Notes under the pieces: model-generated
What the model was told of the DNA's origin: nothing
What the model saw: the letters and a program-made list of their open reading frames with translations, nothing else
Database searches by the model: none
Made by a program: the position numbers and the translations under genes
NCBI GenBank assembly: GCA_016282915.1
Contig: JAEELW010000118.1
Span: 1-34,876 of the forward strand
Length of the DNA stretch: 34,876 nt
Direction: 5' to 3'
From: Lachnospiraceae bacterium
GTDB lineage: Bacteria; Bacillota; Clostridia; Lachnospirales; Lachnospiraceae
Shown: positions 22,723-31,215 of the stretch, piece by piece
How positions within the stretch are numbered: the stretch's first letter is position 1
How the letters are laid out: each line of letters opens with the position of its first letter

Positions 22723-23931
22723 TTATTCCTCGAGTCCGAAGATCTCGTGTGCCGCATTCATGGCCTTTTCCACTTCCTTTTCGTCGATCAGGACCGTAAC
22801 GCGGATTTCGGAAGTCGAGATCATCTTGATGTTGATATTGCAGTTGTAAAGCGCTTCGAACATCTTTGCCGCAACGCCGGGATTGCTCATCATGCCGGCA
22901 CCGACCACGGATACCTTGGCCACGCCCTTCTCACATGCCAGATCCTGGTATTTCAGGCGGCTCTTGTTCTCTTCGATCACACGGATCGCATCATCCGCAT
23001 AGTCGCCGGTCACGGTAAATGCGATATCCTGGCTGTTATCGCGGCCCACGCTCTGAAGGATCATGTCCACATTGATATTAGCCTGTGCCAGCGCGTCAAA
23101 GAGACGGAATGCGCTGCCGGGCTTATCGCTCAGGCCCATAACAGAGATCTTTGCACAGTTCTTATCCGAAGCTACACCGCTTACCAACATTCTTTCCACT
23201 TTTACTTCCTCCTTCACTACGGTTCCTTCTTCATTTGTCAGGCTGGAGCGCACCACAAGCTGCACTCCGTATTTCTTGGCCAGTTCCACGGAGCGGTTAT
23301 GCAGAACGCCCGCGCCGAGGGTTGCCAGATCCAGCATCTCATCATAGGTGATCTCGGGGAGCTTGCGCGCCTTTTTCACCACACGGGGATCCGCGGTATA
23401 TACGCCGTCCACGTCGGTATAGATCTCGCAGGCGTCCGCCTTCAGCGCCGCAGCCAGTGCCACGGCCGTGGTATCCGAACCGCCTCTGCCGAGGGTCGTA
23501 AAATCACCGTATTTATTTATGCCCTGGAAGCCGGTCACCAGCACGATCTTTTTCTGATCCAGCTCATGACGGATACGTTCCGTATCGATACGCTTCAGAC
23601 GCGCATTGGAATAATTGGACGTGGTATGCATCGCGACCTGGAACGCGTTCAGCGATACCGCGGGGATCCCCAGCGTCGCGAAAGCCATGGCCGTGAGCGC
23701 CACGCTGATCTGCTCGCCGGTGGTGAGCAGCATGTCCATCTCGCGGCGGGACGGGTCGGGATTAATGGTCCGGGCCAGTTCGATCAGTTCATCGGTCTTC
23801 TTTCCCATCGCGGAAAGCACGACCACCACATCGTTTCCTTTTTTGTATTCGTCCGCGCAGCGCCGCGCCACATTCAGGATCCTCTCCCTGTTGGCAACGG
23901 ATGTGCCGCCGAATTTTTTTACGATCAGCAT
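22723..23931 (-). CDS. lysC: Aspartate kinase
   Basis: This 402-residue enzyme phosphorylates aspartate at the head of the lysine/threonine/methionine pathway. The kinase domain (1-250) shows the KFGGTSV signature, LLTTGEQIS, FTTLGRGGSDTTA and the EIYTDVDGVYTADPR segment. The C-terminal part (about 265-400) holds two ACT-type regulatory domains (AKISVMGLSDKPG and KVSVVGAGMMSNPGVAAKMF), so feedback inhibition by an end-product amino acid is expected. GAGGAG precedes the ATG. It is the second gene of a hom-lysC operon, 105 bases after hom, and is followed by a terminator. Several Clostridia use other gene symbols for this enzyme. Confidence 0.97.
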   Translation of the reverse strand: MLIVKKFGGTSVANRERILNVARRCADEYKKGNDVVVVLSAMGKKTDELIELARTINPDPSRREMDMLLTTGEQISVALTAMAFATLGIPAVSLNAFQVAMHTTSNYSNARLKRIDTERIRHELDQKKIVLVTGFQGINKYGDFTTLGRGGSDTTAVALAAALKADACEIYTDVDGVYTADPRVVKKARKLPEITYDEMLDLATLGAGVLHNRSVELAKKYGVQLVVRSSLTNEEGTVVKEEVKVERMLVSGVASDKNCAKISVMGLSDKPGSAFRLFDALAQANINVDMILQSVGRDNSQDIAFTVTGDYADDAIRVIEENKSRLKYQDLACEKGVAKVSVVGAGMMSNPGVAAKMFEALYNCNINIKMISTSEIRVTVLIDEKEVEKAMNAAHEIFGLEE

Positions 23932-24036
23932 ATTCTTCTCCTCTTGATCCTTTTATTGATTGCTGTATTAATGTTACTGTCCAAACCCGGGCCGCGCGCC
24001 TCCTGTGTGGCTGCGGGCCGATACTTTGACCAGCCT

Positions 24037-25284
24037 TTACATACGTATCCAATGGATCACACCGTCGGTCTGTGCGATCTTCTTCTTAAACTCGCGCTCC
24101 GTCATGCACGCGCTCACCAGCGCTTCCTCATCGGAAAACGCAGACGCATCCAGCACGCCGGCCGGAATCTTCCCCGCCAGCAGCTCCTCTGTCACGAGCA
24201 GCTCGCGTTCGGCGGAAAGTATCTCCTTTGCCTTCGCTGCGGCATCGCGCTTTACACGCACGAGATATTTCTGTTTCAGTTCATCGCAGTCGGCCAGCGC
24301 AAGCTTTTCCTCCGACCAGCCGCATTCAACGGTCCTGCCCGCGTTCTGCGCGCATTCGACGGCGTCCCCGACCACAGCCGATGCCGTGGCAAGCTTTCCG
24401 GCGCCGCGGCCGTAATACATGGAATCATCCAGCATATTGGAATGGATCAGCACCGCGTTGAACACATCCTTCACACTGTAAAGAGGATTGTCCTGCGTCA
24501 CGACGCGGGGACTGACGATGGCACGGCAGCCGTCCTCCGAAAACTCACTCTTCGCGATCAGCTTCACGGTTCCGTCAAGGGCCCATGCATAAGCCAGATC
24601 CTTTAAGGTAATGCTGCTGATCCCCTCCATCGGGATATCGTTGTAATCCAGCTTTTTCCCGCATACGAGCGACGCAAGGATCGCGATCTTGCGGCAGGGA
24701 TCATGCCCCTCAATGTCCGCCGTGGGATCCTTCTCCGCATAGCCCATATCCTGCGCTTCTTTGAGCGCCGTTTCAAAATCCAGCCCGCCGGTCTCCATAC
24801 GGTGCAGGATATAATTGGTCGTGCCGTTCAGTATGCCGCAGATGCAGTCGATGCGTTCCGCGGTAAGGGCCTGCGTAATGGTACGGATCAGCGGGATCCC
24901 GCCGCCCACGCTGGCTTCAAAAAGATAGCTGCAGCCGTGCTCTTTTGCCATACGGGACAGCTCCGCACCGTGCAGTTCCACCAGTTCCTTATTGGAAGTG
25001 CAGACGCTGATGCCCGCGGAGAGCGCGCGCTTCGTATAATCATAAGCAAAGGTCGCACCGCCCATGGTCTCGCAGATCACTTTGATCTCCGGATCCGCAT
25101 AGATCGGCGCCGCATCATGAACGATGCGGTCTTCATAAGGATCCCCGGGGAACTCCCGCAGATCCAGGATATACTTCACATGCAGGCCGCCGCAGCGCTG
25201 CGCGATCTGCGCCGCATTCTGCCCGATCACTTCCGCGACACCGCTTCCGACGGTACCGTATCCGAATATCGCTATCTCCGTCAT
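24037..25284 (-). CDS. hom: Homoserine dehydrogenase
   Basis: The 415-residue enzyme reduces aspartate semialdehyde to homoserine. It shows the nucleotide-binding IFGYGTVGSGVAEV at the N-terminus, the TSNKELVELHG and EASVGGGIPLIRTI segments, and the NGTTNYILHRME and KDPTADIEGHDPCRKIAIL catalytic blocks (with the conserved Asp and Lys). The last 80 residues resemble a divergent ACT domain (YLVRV start), the usual threonine sensor. The promoter is at 25332-25360. No lysine riboswitch or T-box was recognised in the short leader. Confidence 0.97.
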   Translation of the reverse strand: MTEIAIFGYGTVGSGVAEVIGQNAAQIAQRCGGLHVKYILDLREFPGDPYEDRIVHDAAPIYADPEIKVICETMGGATFAYDYTKRALSAGISVCTSNKELVELHGAELSRMAKEHGCSYLFEASVGGGIPLIRTITQALTAERIDCICGILNGTTNYILHRMETGGLDFETALKEAQDMGYAEKDPTADIEGHDPCRKIAILASLVCGKKLDYNDIPMEGISSITLKDLAYAWALDGTVKLIAKSEFSEDGCRAIVSPRVVTQDNPLYSVKDVFNAVLIHSNMLDDSMYYGRGAGKLATASAVVGDAVECAQNAGRTVECGWSEEKLALADCDELKQKYLVRVKRDAAAKAKEILSAERELLVTEELLAGKIPAGVLDASAFSDEEALVSACMTEREFKKKIAQTDGVIHWIRM

Positions 25285-25331
25285 GCGATCTTTCCTTCTT
25301 TCTTAAGTGTAAATGAATAATAACGCAAAGT

Positions 25332-25360
25332 ATGATAACACATCATAAACGCGCAGGCAA
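25332..25360 (-). promoter_or_regulatory. Promoter of hom-lysC
   Basis: Minus-strand TTGCCT (25355-25360) and TATCAT (25332-25337), 17-bp spacer; leader about 40 bases. Confidence 0.75.
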
Positions 25361-25394
25361 GATTTTTTTCTATATAATGGAGATTCCGTAAGAT

Positions 25395-25561
25395 TCAGAG
25401 CAGACGCTATTCACAGCCGAATCGCGCACTTGCTGCGCGATTACGGTCCAAAACTTATGGCACAGGATGGGTTTTGCCCATCGCCGCAGGCGATCTTAAA
25501 TGGCAAAACCCGTTACTATTCACGGCCTGATGGCCGTGAATAGTAACTCAGAGCAGACGCT
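25395..25561. mobile_element. MITE-like insertion with 14-bp direct repeats
   Basis: The 14-base sequence TCAGAGCAGACGCT occurs at 25395-25408 and 25548-25561; the second copy is the very end of tetR. Between them lie 139 bases with near-matching termini (TATTCACAGCC and GGCCGTGAATA). The interior is almost entirely foldable: AATCGCGCA/TGCGCGATT, GGGTTTTGCCCAT/ATGGCAAAACCC enclosing ATCGCC/GGCGAT, and TTACTATTCACGGCC/GGCCGTGAATAGTAA. No coding frame is present, so it would need a transposase in trans. Confidence 0.75.
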
Positions 25562-26144
25562 TCATGACATCGATGTGTTTCTGTACTTCCATCAGATAAC
25601 GGGAAGGAGAAAATACCGGCGAACGGTATCCGTCGGCCAGAAGTGCCTCGATCGTATAGTCCAGCATATCGATGAGCAGCAGATAATCCTCATGATTTCT
25701 CAGCAGCGTATAATCCGCCTGCATCATGATCTCGGAAAGCTGCTCGGCATATTTCTGCCTCGGTTCGCGGATCAGCTTCTCGACGTCGGGATCCTCCTCA
25801 CGGACAATGCTGTTGAGAAAAAGCGGCAGATAGGGGTACTTTTTCATCATGCTCATCTTGCACTCTTCCACCGCATAGCGCAGCGTGAAATAGTCCGCGC
25901 CCTCGGGAACCGTCATCATCGAGATCTCCAGCATGGCATATTTCAGGCCATAGCTGGCCACAAAGGAATAAAGACCGGGCTTGTTCTCAAAATAATGAAA
26001 CCAGAGTCCCTTGCTCACGCCGCAGACCCTGACCATCTCGTCCGTACTGGAATGCCGGTAGCCATACTGGGAAAAAACCTGCATGGCGCCGTTGATCATC
26101 CTGTCCTGTTTTTCCTTTTTCAGCGAATAGAATTTCTCGTTCAT
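25548..26144 (-). CDS. TetR-family transcriptional regulator
   Basis: The 198-residue protein has the TetR helix-turn-helix at about residues 15-60 (AMQVFSQYGYRHSSTDEMVRVCGVSKGLWFHYFENKPGL, key part STDEMVRVCGVSKG with FHYF after it). The ligand-binding C-terminal domain is divergent and gives no hint of the effector. It is transcribed divergently from the small membrane protein gene at 26295, a likely target or simply a neighbour. The ribosome site GAGGG is close to the ATG. The stop codon lies within the 14-bp repeat bordering the MITE-like insertion, but the frame is intact. Confidence 0.92.
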   Translation of the reverse strand: MNEKFYSLKKEKQDRMINGAMQVFSQYGYRHSSTDEMVRVCGVSKGLWFHYFENKPGLYSFVASYGLKYAMLEISMMTVPEGADYFTLRYAVEECKMSMMKKYPYLPLFLNSIVREEDPDVEKLIREPRQKYAEQLSEIMMQADYTLLRNHEDYLLLIDMLDYTIEALLADGYRSPVFSPSRYLMEVQKHIDVMKRLL

Positions 26145-26176
26145 GGCCCTCTGATTGACCGCTCCGGTCTATAGCA

Positions 26177-26204
26177 ATCATAGCATATTTTCTTTTTTTT
26201 TCAA
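26177..26204 (-). promoter_or_regulatory. Promoter of tetR
   Basis: Minus-strand TTGAAA (26199-26204) and TATGAT (26177-26182), 16-bp A-rich spacer, start about 25 bases before the ATG. Confidence 0.7.
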
Positions 26205-26237
26205 GCGTTATCTCTTTTCTTTTTTCCGATAATAGCT

Positions 26238-26243
26238 TATAAT
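26238..26243 (+). promoter_or_regulatory. -10 element for the small membrane protein gene
   Basis: Consensus TATAAT lies about 50 bases upstream of the ATG at 26295. The -35 region is T-rich with no clear hexamer, so this promoter may depend on an activator or on the divergent regulator. Confidence 0.4.
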
Positions 26244-26294
26244 ACAGCATGAGTACATTACCAAATCATTACCGTTTGAAAGGAGAGTACGATC

Positions 26295-26699
26295 ATGGCA
26301 AAGAAACTTGGTGGCTTTATCTTATTCGGGCTGGCTGCCGGTGCGGCTGCTGCAGGTGTCTACCACTATCTCAGCACCCGCGAGAAGGAACTGGCCGATA
26401 TCGATGATTTTGACGACCTGGAAAACAGCGGTGAGGAAAAAAGCAAACGCTCCTATGTAAATCTGGACAGCGTTAAGACCTTTGCCGGCGAGACCTTTGA
26501 CAAGGCAAAAGGCTTTGCAAAGGAAGCTTATGATAAGGTAAGCAAAAAGGTCCAGGAAGTCGTTTCCGACAAGAAGGACGATGCGGCAGAAGCTGTGGAA
26601 GAGGCTGCAGAGGCTGCAGAAGACGTGGCAGAAGCTGCGGAGGACGCCGCGGAAGAAGCCGCTTCCGAAAGCGAGGATTTCTTCGACGACAAGGAATGA
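26295..26699 (+). CDS. Small membrane-anchored acidic protein (YtxH-like)
   Basis: The 134-residue protein starts with MAKK and a Gly/Ala-rich membrane helix (about 6-24), followed by an acidic region, a FDKAKGFAKEAYDKVSKKVQEV amphipathic helix (key part KAKGFAKEAYDKV) and a tail of EAAEAAEDVAEAAEDAAEEAA-type repeats ending in DFFDDKE. This resembles YtxH/LEA-like envelope proteins of Gram-positives, whose role is not established. AAGGAG precedes the ATG, and a terminator follows at 26730. It is one of only two plus-strand protein genes in the window. Confidence 0.85.
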   Translation: MAKKLGGFILFGLAAGAAAAGVYHYLSTREKELADIDDFDDLENSGEEKSKRSYVNLDSVKTFAGETFDKAKGFAKEAYDKVSKKVQEVVSDKKDDAAEAVEEAAEAAEDVAEAAEDAAEEAASESEDFFDDKE

Positions 26700-26729
26700 G
26701 TTTAAGCCAAAAGCAAAAGCATTAAAAGT

Positions 26730-26753
26730 GGAGGCGTTAAGCCTCCCTTTTTT
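26730..26753 (+). terminator. Terminator between convergent genes
   Basis: GGAGGC/GCCTCC stem with 5-base loop followed by CTTTTTT on the plus strand. On the minus strand the same stem is followed by ACTTTT, so it may also end the glycosyltransferase operon. Confidence 0.88.
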
Positions 26754-26781
26754 GATCCGCAGCCGTTACCGTCCCACAGCT

Positions 26782-27600
26782 TCAGTTTCCGCTTTTCTTC
26801 CGCTCCGCCACGGCTTTTTCCAGATGCCGCAGCGTGGCTTTTGACAGTCCCTGCGGCTCCCGGAGGAGCTGTTCCTGCATCTCTTCCAGATCCCTTAGAA
26901 TAATGGGATGGATCGACTCCCCCGTGGAAACGCCGCCGCCCACGGCGTGCTCGAGGAAGATCCTCCGCGTAAAGGCAAAACGTGCACCCTGCTGCAGAAG
27001 CCTTATGATATAGGGAAAATCGTCGAGGAGGCGGTAGCGCGTATCCGGCATCCCGTATTCCGCGAAAAGCCGCTTGCTGTACGCTGTACAGCAGGAGCTG
27101 ATCAGATTATGGCGCCGTATCATGTAATTCATGAGCGCCTTCGGGAAATGCTTCAGAAAAAAGCCGGTGATCGCGAAAGGGCGTACCCGTCCGCGCGCGT
27201 CCCTCATGTCGCGGCGCCTTCCCGTAAGGATGGGTACCCCGCTCTTTTCAAAATCTCCAAGGATACCCGCTACGGTACGGGATGTGGGAAAACGGTCCCC
27301 CGGGCTGATAAAAACGATATATTCCCCGCGCGCCAGCTCGAACAGCCGGTTAAAATGCGCGACCGAGCCGAGATTCTTCTCATTGATATTGACGCGCACA
27401 TCGGCAAAGCGGCCTTTCAGCCCCTCTGCCGCCCGGTAGAGCTGCGCGGTATCATAGGCGGTGGAACCGTCATCGGACAGGATCACTTCCACATCCGCAC
27501 AGTCCTCCTGCGCCGCGATGGACGCAAGGCTTTCCTCCGCCTCGTCAAAATTGTTATACAAAACAAACAGGATGCTCGCCCTCAGCTTTTCCGTATTCAC
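26782..27600 (-). CDS. Family 2 glycosyltransferase
   Basis: The 272-residue protein has the GT-A fold opening ASILFVLYNNFDEAEESL, the nucleotide-site VILSDDGS, and ARGEYIVFISPGDRF, where PGD stands in place of the usual DxD-type metal motif. The rest (FPYIIRLLQQG, FLEHAVGGGVSTG) fits GT2 enzymes making surface polysaccharide. The start is read as GTG at 27600: it overlaps the upstream stop in a GTGA arrangement and has GGGAG eight bases before it, while the ATG at 27615 lies inside that ribosome site. Donor and acceptor are unknown. Confidence 0.88.
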   Translation of the reverse strand: MNTEKLRASILFVLYNNFDEAEESLASIAAQEDCADVEVILSDDGSTAYDTAQLYRAAEGLKGRFADVRVNINEKNLGSVAHFNRLFELARGEYIVFISPGDRFPTSRTVAGILGDFEKSGVPILTGRRRDMRDARGRVRPFAITGFFLKHFPKALMNYMIRRHNLISSCCTAYSKRLFAEYGMPDTRYRLLDDFPYIIRLLQQGARFAFTRRIFLEHAVGGGVSTGESIHPIILRDLEEMQEQLLREPQGLSKATLRHLEKAVAERKKSGN

Positions 27601-28538
27601 AGCACAAGCTCCCATTTTTCATAAATATCTGTACGCCCGCCGAAGCTTTCCTTCTGGGCGATGAGACCTTCGTTCAGGATGCGGCCGCCCTCCTCGGTGG
27701 AGATGCCGAAATCCAGCCACTGCACGCTTTCCGGCAATCCGGAGATGATGCTGTCGATGACCAGATCCAGTGCTCCGAGCTGCCTGGCCGTATCGTCCGC
27801 CGCCATATACTGGGTATGGACCAGAAGCGGATAGCAGAAGATCACACAGCCGGCGATGAGCTTCTCCTCATAAAAAGCGCCGTAAAGCCGTATCTCTTCG
27901 GAGAAACGGCTGTGGAGCAGCCAGAGTTCCCCGGAGCTGTGCACCGCATGGGTGTTATGCCGCTCTTCGAGCACGCCGTCTTCCAGCTCCATAAAGCGGC
28001 GGTAATCCTCCGGTGTCTCCAGCAGCCTTACGCTCACGCCTTCGCGTCTGGCACGGGAGATCTGCGCCTTGCGGCCCTTGGTACGCTTACAGGGGTCCGA
28101 AAGCTTTATGACCGTCGAAGCCGTGATCTCGCTCTGCCCCGCACCGCAGCGGAACAGCGCGTAACGGTCCTCCTCCGCCGGCTGGGAATGATAGATATGC
28201 GGGATGCATTTATAGACAAGGCGTTTAAAACCCCTGTCGCGCAGATAAGCGCAGAGCTGCTCCATGCATTCCAGCACCCTGTACTGGCGGATCTCCGTCC
28301 CCATGATCAGGCCGCCGAAGGTCAGTCCCTGATGACTGTACAGCACGCCCTCCGCCTCATTGGCGGGAAGCAGCGCCATCAGCTCCTCTTCTTCATAAAA
28401 AAGCAGGGAATGATCCCGGAAACGGTCACTGTGATAATCCATATAATCCCGGCAGAACATAAAAAGAGAGTTCTTCGCTTTCCTTACAAAAGCGTCCCAC
28501 TCTCCTTTTCTTTCTTCACTGTACCGGACGATCCTCAC
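27597..28538 (-). CDS. FemAB/GNAT-fold acyltransferase
   Basis: The 313-residue protein resembles the BioF2-like/FemAB group of acyltransferases: an N-terminal half with SLFMFCRDYMDYHSDRF and YSHQGLTFGGLIMG, and a C-terminal half with KAQISRARREGVSVRLL, LYGAFYEEKLIAGCVIFCYP and YMAADDTARQLGALDLVIDSI (key part AALDLVID-like). Members add amino acids or acyl groups to cell-wall or surface sugars. The start codon is GTG, overlapping the DUF2225 stop by four bases, so translation is coupled. The substrate cannot be read from the sequence; operon context with a glycosyltransferase suggests surface-polymer modification. Confidence 0.78.
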   Translation of the reverse strand: MRIVRYSEERKGEWDAFVRKAKNSLFMFCRDYMDYHSDRFRDHSLLFYEEEELMALLPANEAEGVLYSHQGLTFGGLIMGTEIRQYRVLECMEQLCAYLRDRGFKRLVYKCIPHIYHSQPAEEDRYALFRCGAGQSEITASTVIKLSDPCKRTKGRKAQISRARREGVSVRLLETPEDYRRFMELEDGVLEERHNTHAVHSSGELWLLHSRFSEEIRLYGAFYEEKLIAGCVIFCYPLLVHTQYMAADDTARQLGALDLVIDSIISGLPESVQWLDFGISTEEGGRILNEGLIAQKESFGGRTDIYEKWELVL

Positions 28539-29395
28539 GCCTGCTCTTCCTTCATTTTGCTTTTCAGCACTTCGAGCACATCCCGTGCCCTTTCCTTCAG
28601 TTTCTCACCGGCCGAATTCGATCCGAGAACGGATGCCAGCATACGCCCTCCGTCCTGCAGACGCTCCCCGGTCTCGGCGCTGAGTGCGCCGATCAGATAG
28701 TCGAGCGTCACCTCGTTCATCCCCGCATAGGGAGGCGGTTCCTGCCCGCGCGCCTTGATAAAGCCTTCCAGCGCATTCACCATATATTCTTTTTCCTGCG
28801 GCTTCAGCTGCTGCAGGAGCTTCTTTCCTTCCAGGCTCTCCGTATCCGCCTTCTCCATCCAGGCCCGGAGCAGCCACGCGGTCTTTAAGCAGATGAAGCC
28901 TTTCTCGCTGTTTTTGCCCTGCCGGACCACCGCATTGAGCAGCGCCAGCTTATAGCGCTGAAATGCTTCCTCGTATGTGATCTCGTCCTTTACCGTGGCG
29001 GGCATCTGCTTGAAATTGGCGGAGATATTGTCCTTGATCAGTTGCTTGTGCGGTTTCGCCAGCGCGGCGTAATAGCGCGTGAGCACCGCATAACCACAGT
29101 ACGGACAGAGGATCACGTCATATTTCGTGGAATCGATCCCGTCAAAGACCGGACGCAGGATACTGTCCTGCGAAATGAGCTTGGCCTTTCCGGGACGCAT
29201 CGTGCGCTGCTTGAACTTTCTCGCGCAGATATGGCACTCAAATTCCTTCGTCAGAAGAAAATCGGCCTCGCGCACTTCGCGCACCTGCACGGTCTCTTCC
29301 GCTTTCTTTTCCTTCTGCTGCGGTTCCTCGGCATAAATATCCACACTTCCGAGACCGCCCAGCCCCATGCTCTCCAGTCCGTCAAAAAGTCCCAT
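28535..29395 (-). CDS. DUF2225 zinc-binding protein
   Basis: The 286-residue protein carries the DUF2225 pattern: LLTKEFECHICARKFKQR with a CxxC near residue 55, and VILCPYCGYAVLTRYY with a second CxxC near residue 97, likely forming one zinc site. The remainder is helical and TPR-like (YKLALLNAVVRQG, FICLKTAWLLRAWME). Function of the family is unknown. AAGGAG precedes the ATG and it heads the three-gene overlapping operon. Confidence 0.88.
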   Translation of the reverse strand: MGLFDGLESMGLGGLGSVDIYAEEPQQKEKKAEETVQVREVREADFLLTKEFECHICARKFKQRTMRPGKAKLISQDSILRPVFDGIDSTKYDVILCPYCGYAVLTRYYAALAKPHKQLIKDNISANFKQMPATVKDEITYEEAFQRYKLALLNAVVRQGKNSEKGFICLKTAWLLRAWMEKADTESLEGKKLLQQLKPQEKEYMVNALEGFIKARGQEPPPYAGMNEVTLDYLIGALSAETGERLQDGGRMLASVLGSNSAGEKLKERARDVLEVLKSKMKEEQA

Positions 29396-29471
29396 AGCCT
29401 CTCCTTACCCTGTGCCTCTTTCGGGATTGCGAAAGAGGATCCCGGCCGACGATGCGTTTTTTCATCTGTGC

Positions 29472-29498
29472 AAAACAGCGGAGCGTACACTCCGCTGT
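29472..29498 (-). terminator. Terminator after the DHH phosphoesterase gene
   Basis: 9-bp stem ACAGCGGAG/CTCCGCTGT with 6-base loop, followed on the minus strand by TTTTG, ten bases past the stop. Confidence 0.8.
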
Positions 29499-29506
29499 CC
29501 GATCTT

Positions 29507-30502
29507 TTATTCTTTGTTGCTGACGATCCGTATCCCTACCGGCTTGTTCTTGTTATCGTTGACCACACCGTCCGGGAAGATCTCGTCGTAGTGGACCAGA
29601 TCATCCAGAAGAAGCGGGATATTGATATCCATCGTCTCATCCGGGAACTGGCAGGTGCCCACCTTGCGGTGGCCGCCGCCGCCGTACTTCAGCATCAGCG
29701 CACCGACATCCACATGGCAGCTGCGGTTCAGGATGCTGTAGCCCGTAGCGCAGGAACAGCCCTGGCCGCCCTTGCCGCTGACGATCCATACCGAAACATT
29801 CTGCTCCGGATACATGCTGTAGATCATAAAACGGTTCCCGGAATAGATCGGGTCAACACCGCGCAGATCCGAAATGATAACATTATTTTCCACTCTTGTG
29901 TGGGCTTTGACCATTTCCTTGAACTTGGCCGCCTGCTCACGATAGACTTCGATACGCTCCACCACATCCGGCAGTGCCAGGATCTCGGAGGTGTTCATGG
30001 TACGGCAGGCTTCCATCAGTACTTCCATCAGGCGGTAGTTGGGGATCGTAAAGTTGCGCCAGCGTCCCAGACCCGTACGGGGATCCATCAGAAGCCCCAC
30101 AAGGATCCAGCCCTCGGGATTCTGGATCTCATCGATGGTCAGATTGCCGGAATCCACCTTGTCTACGGCCGCCATCATCTCGTCAAAATGGGCGAAGCGA
30201 TCCTCGCCGCCGTAATATTCGTATATGATCCTCGCGCAGGAAGGGGTGATACGGCTTTCGCCCTTATATTTTCCTTCCAGCTCATTTCTCTCAAATTCAC
30301 TGGAGTGATGATCAAACCAAAGACCGCATCCCTCCACGAAAGGAACGTTTGCAAGACAATCGTTTTCGCCGATCTCGATCAGCCCGTCCTGCAGATCCTT
30401 CGGATGGACAAATTTCCAGTGGTCGATGATACCCGCTTCCAGAAGCAGCGTACCGCAGGCCAATCCGTCAAAATCAGATCTCGTGATCAGTCTCATTGCC
30501 AT
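29507..30502 (-). CDS. DHH-family phosphoesterase
   Basis: The 331-residue protein has the DHH metal-binding motifs SDFDGLACG near the N-terminus and LWFDHHSSE (the DHH triplet near residue 65), AAVDKVDSG, and a C-terminal GGGGHRKVGTCQF of DHHA1 type. Such enzymes cleave phosphodiesters in nucleotides, oligonucleotides or polyphosphate; this cytoplasmic member resembles exopolyphosphatase-like proteins but its substrate is unknown. The ATG at 30502 (MAMRLITRSD) has GAGGG upstream; an in-frame TTG nine bases earlier is less likely. It has its own promoter and terminator. Confidence 0.9.
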   Translation of the reverse strand: MAMRLITRSDFDGLACGTLLLEAGIIDHWKFVHPKDLQDGLIEIGENDCLANVPFVEGCGLWFDHHSSEFERNELEGKYKGESRITPSCARIIYEYYGGEDRFAHFDEMMAAVDKVDSGNLTIDEIQNPEGWILVGLLMDPRTGLGRWRNFTIPNYRLMEVLMEACRTMNTSEILALPDVVERIEVYREQAAKFKEMVKAHTRVENNVIISDLRGVDPIYSGNRFMIYSMYPEQNVSVWIVSGKGGQGCSCATGYSILNRSCHVDVGALMLKYGGGGHRKVGTCQFPDETMDINIPLLLDDLVHYDEIFPDGVVNDNKNKPVGIRIVSNKE

Positions 30503-30557
30503 AAATCTCAACCCTCACATTCCGCAAACATATGTGTGAATAAACCACGCCGCCTAT

Positions 30558-30586
30558 ATGATACAATATTTTCTTCAAGCTTGCAA
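30558..30586 (-). promoter_or_regulatory. Promoter of the DHH phosphoesterase gene
   Basis: Minus-strand TTGCAA (30581-30586) and TATCAT (30558-30563) with 17-bp spacing; leader about 50 bases. Confidence 0.72.
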
Positions 30587-30615
30587 GATTGTTTGTTTCT
30601 ATAAGTTTTAAAAAT

Positions 30616-31215
30616 TCATGAAGCCGGCCCGCCGGCGCTATCGCCTTCCAGCAGTGCGTACACCTCGTCCCGCCCCTGCTTCGTCTCCGAGGAAAAAGGG
30701 ATCAGGACCGCATCCTTCTCCATTGCAAGGCTCTCCCGGATCAGCTTTTTCTGCTTATCGATCTGGCTCCTCTTGATCTTGTCCAGCTTCGTGGCGAGCA
30801 CTACAGGCTCATAGCCCTGCGCACGGATCCACTCATACATCTGCCGGTCCGTCGCCGCCGGCTCATGCCGGATATCCACAAGGAGAAATACGTTAACAAG
30901 CTGCTTTGAGCTGTTCAGATATCTCTCCACCATGCGTCCCCAGGACGCGGATACCACCGCACCGGCCTTTGCATAGCCGTATCCCGGCAGGTCCACAAGG
31001 TAAAAGCGGTCGTTGACATTATAATAATTCACGGTAGCCGTCTTCCCCGGCTGTGAGGATGTCCGCGCCAGGCTTTTGCGCTGCATCAAGGCATTGATCA
31101 GCGAGGATTTTCCCACGTTGCTGCGCCCGGCAAAAGCATATTCCGGCATATCCGTTTCCGGGAATTCACTCCGTACGCCGCAGACGCAGGACAGCTCCGC
31201 CCTGGTGATCTTCAT
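30616..31215 (-). CDS. engB: Ribosome biogenesis GTPase EngB (YihA/YsxC)
   Basis: The 199-residue GTPase acts in large-subunit assembly. It shows AFAGRSNVGKSSLINAL (G1), SQPGKTATVNYY (G2), LVDLPGYGYAKA (G3), LATKLDKI (G4) and IPFSSETKQG (G5), at normal family length. Its start overlaps the lon stop by four bases, and the order clpX-lon-engB is conserved in Firmicutes. Confidence 0.97.
   Translation of the reverse strand: MKITRAELSCVCGVRSEFPETDMPEYAFAGRSNVGKSSLINALMQRKSLARTSSQPGKTATVNYYNVNDRFYLVDLPGYGYAKAGAVVSASWGRMVERYLNSSKQLVNVFLLVDIRHEPAATDRQMYEWIRAQGYEPVVLATKLDKIKRSQIDKQKKLIRESLAMEKDAVLIPFSSETKQGRDEVYALLEGDSAGGPAS

Noticed and set aside
22333-24606. 757-codon plus-strand open frame opposite lysC and hom
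   Set aside because: It is the antisense shadow of two clear enzyme genes in GC-rich sequence; the product shows no recognisable domain.
25285-25331. Lysine riboswitch or T-box upstream of hom
   Set aside because: The leader is only about 40 bases from the promoter and shows no matching stems.
29042-30604. 520-codon plus-strand open frame opposite the DHH and DUF2225 genes
   Set aside because: Antisense shadow of well-supported genes with no ribosome site or domain.
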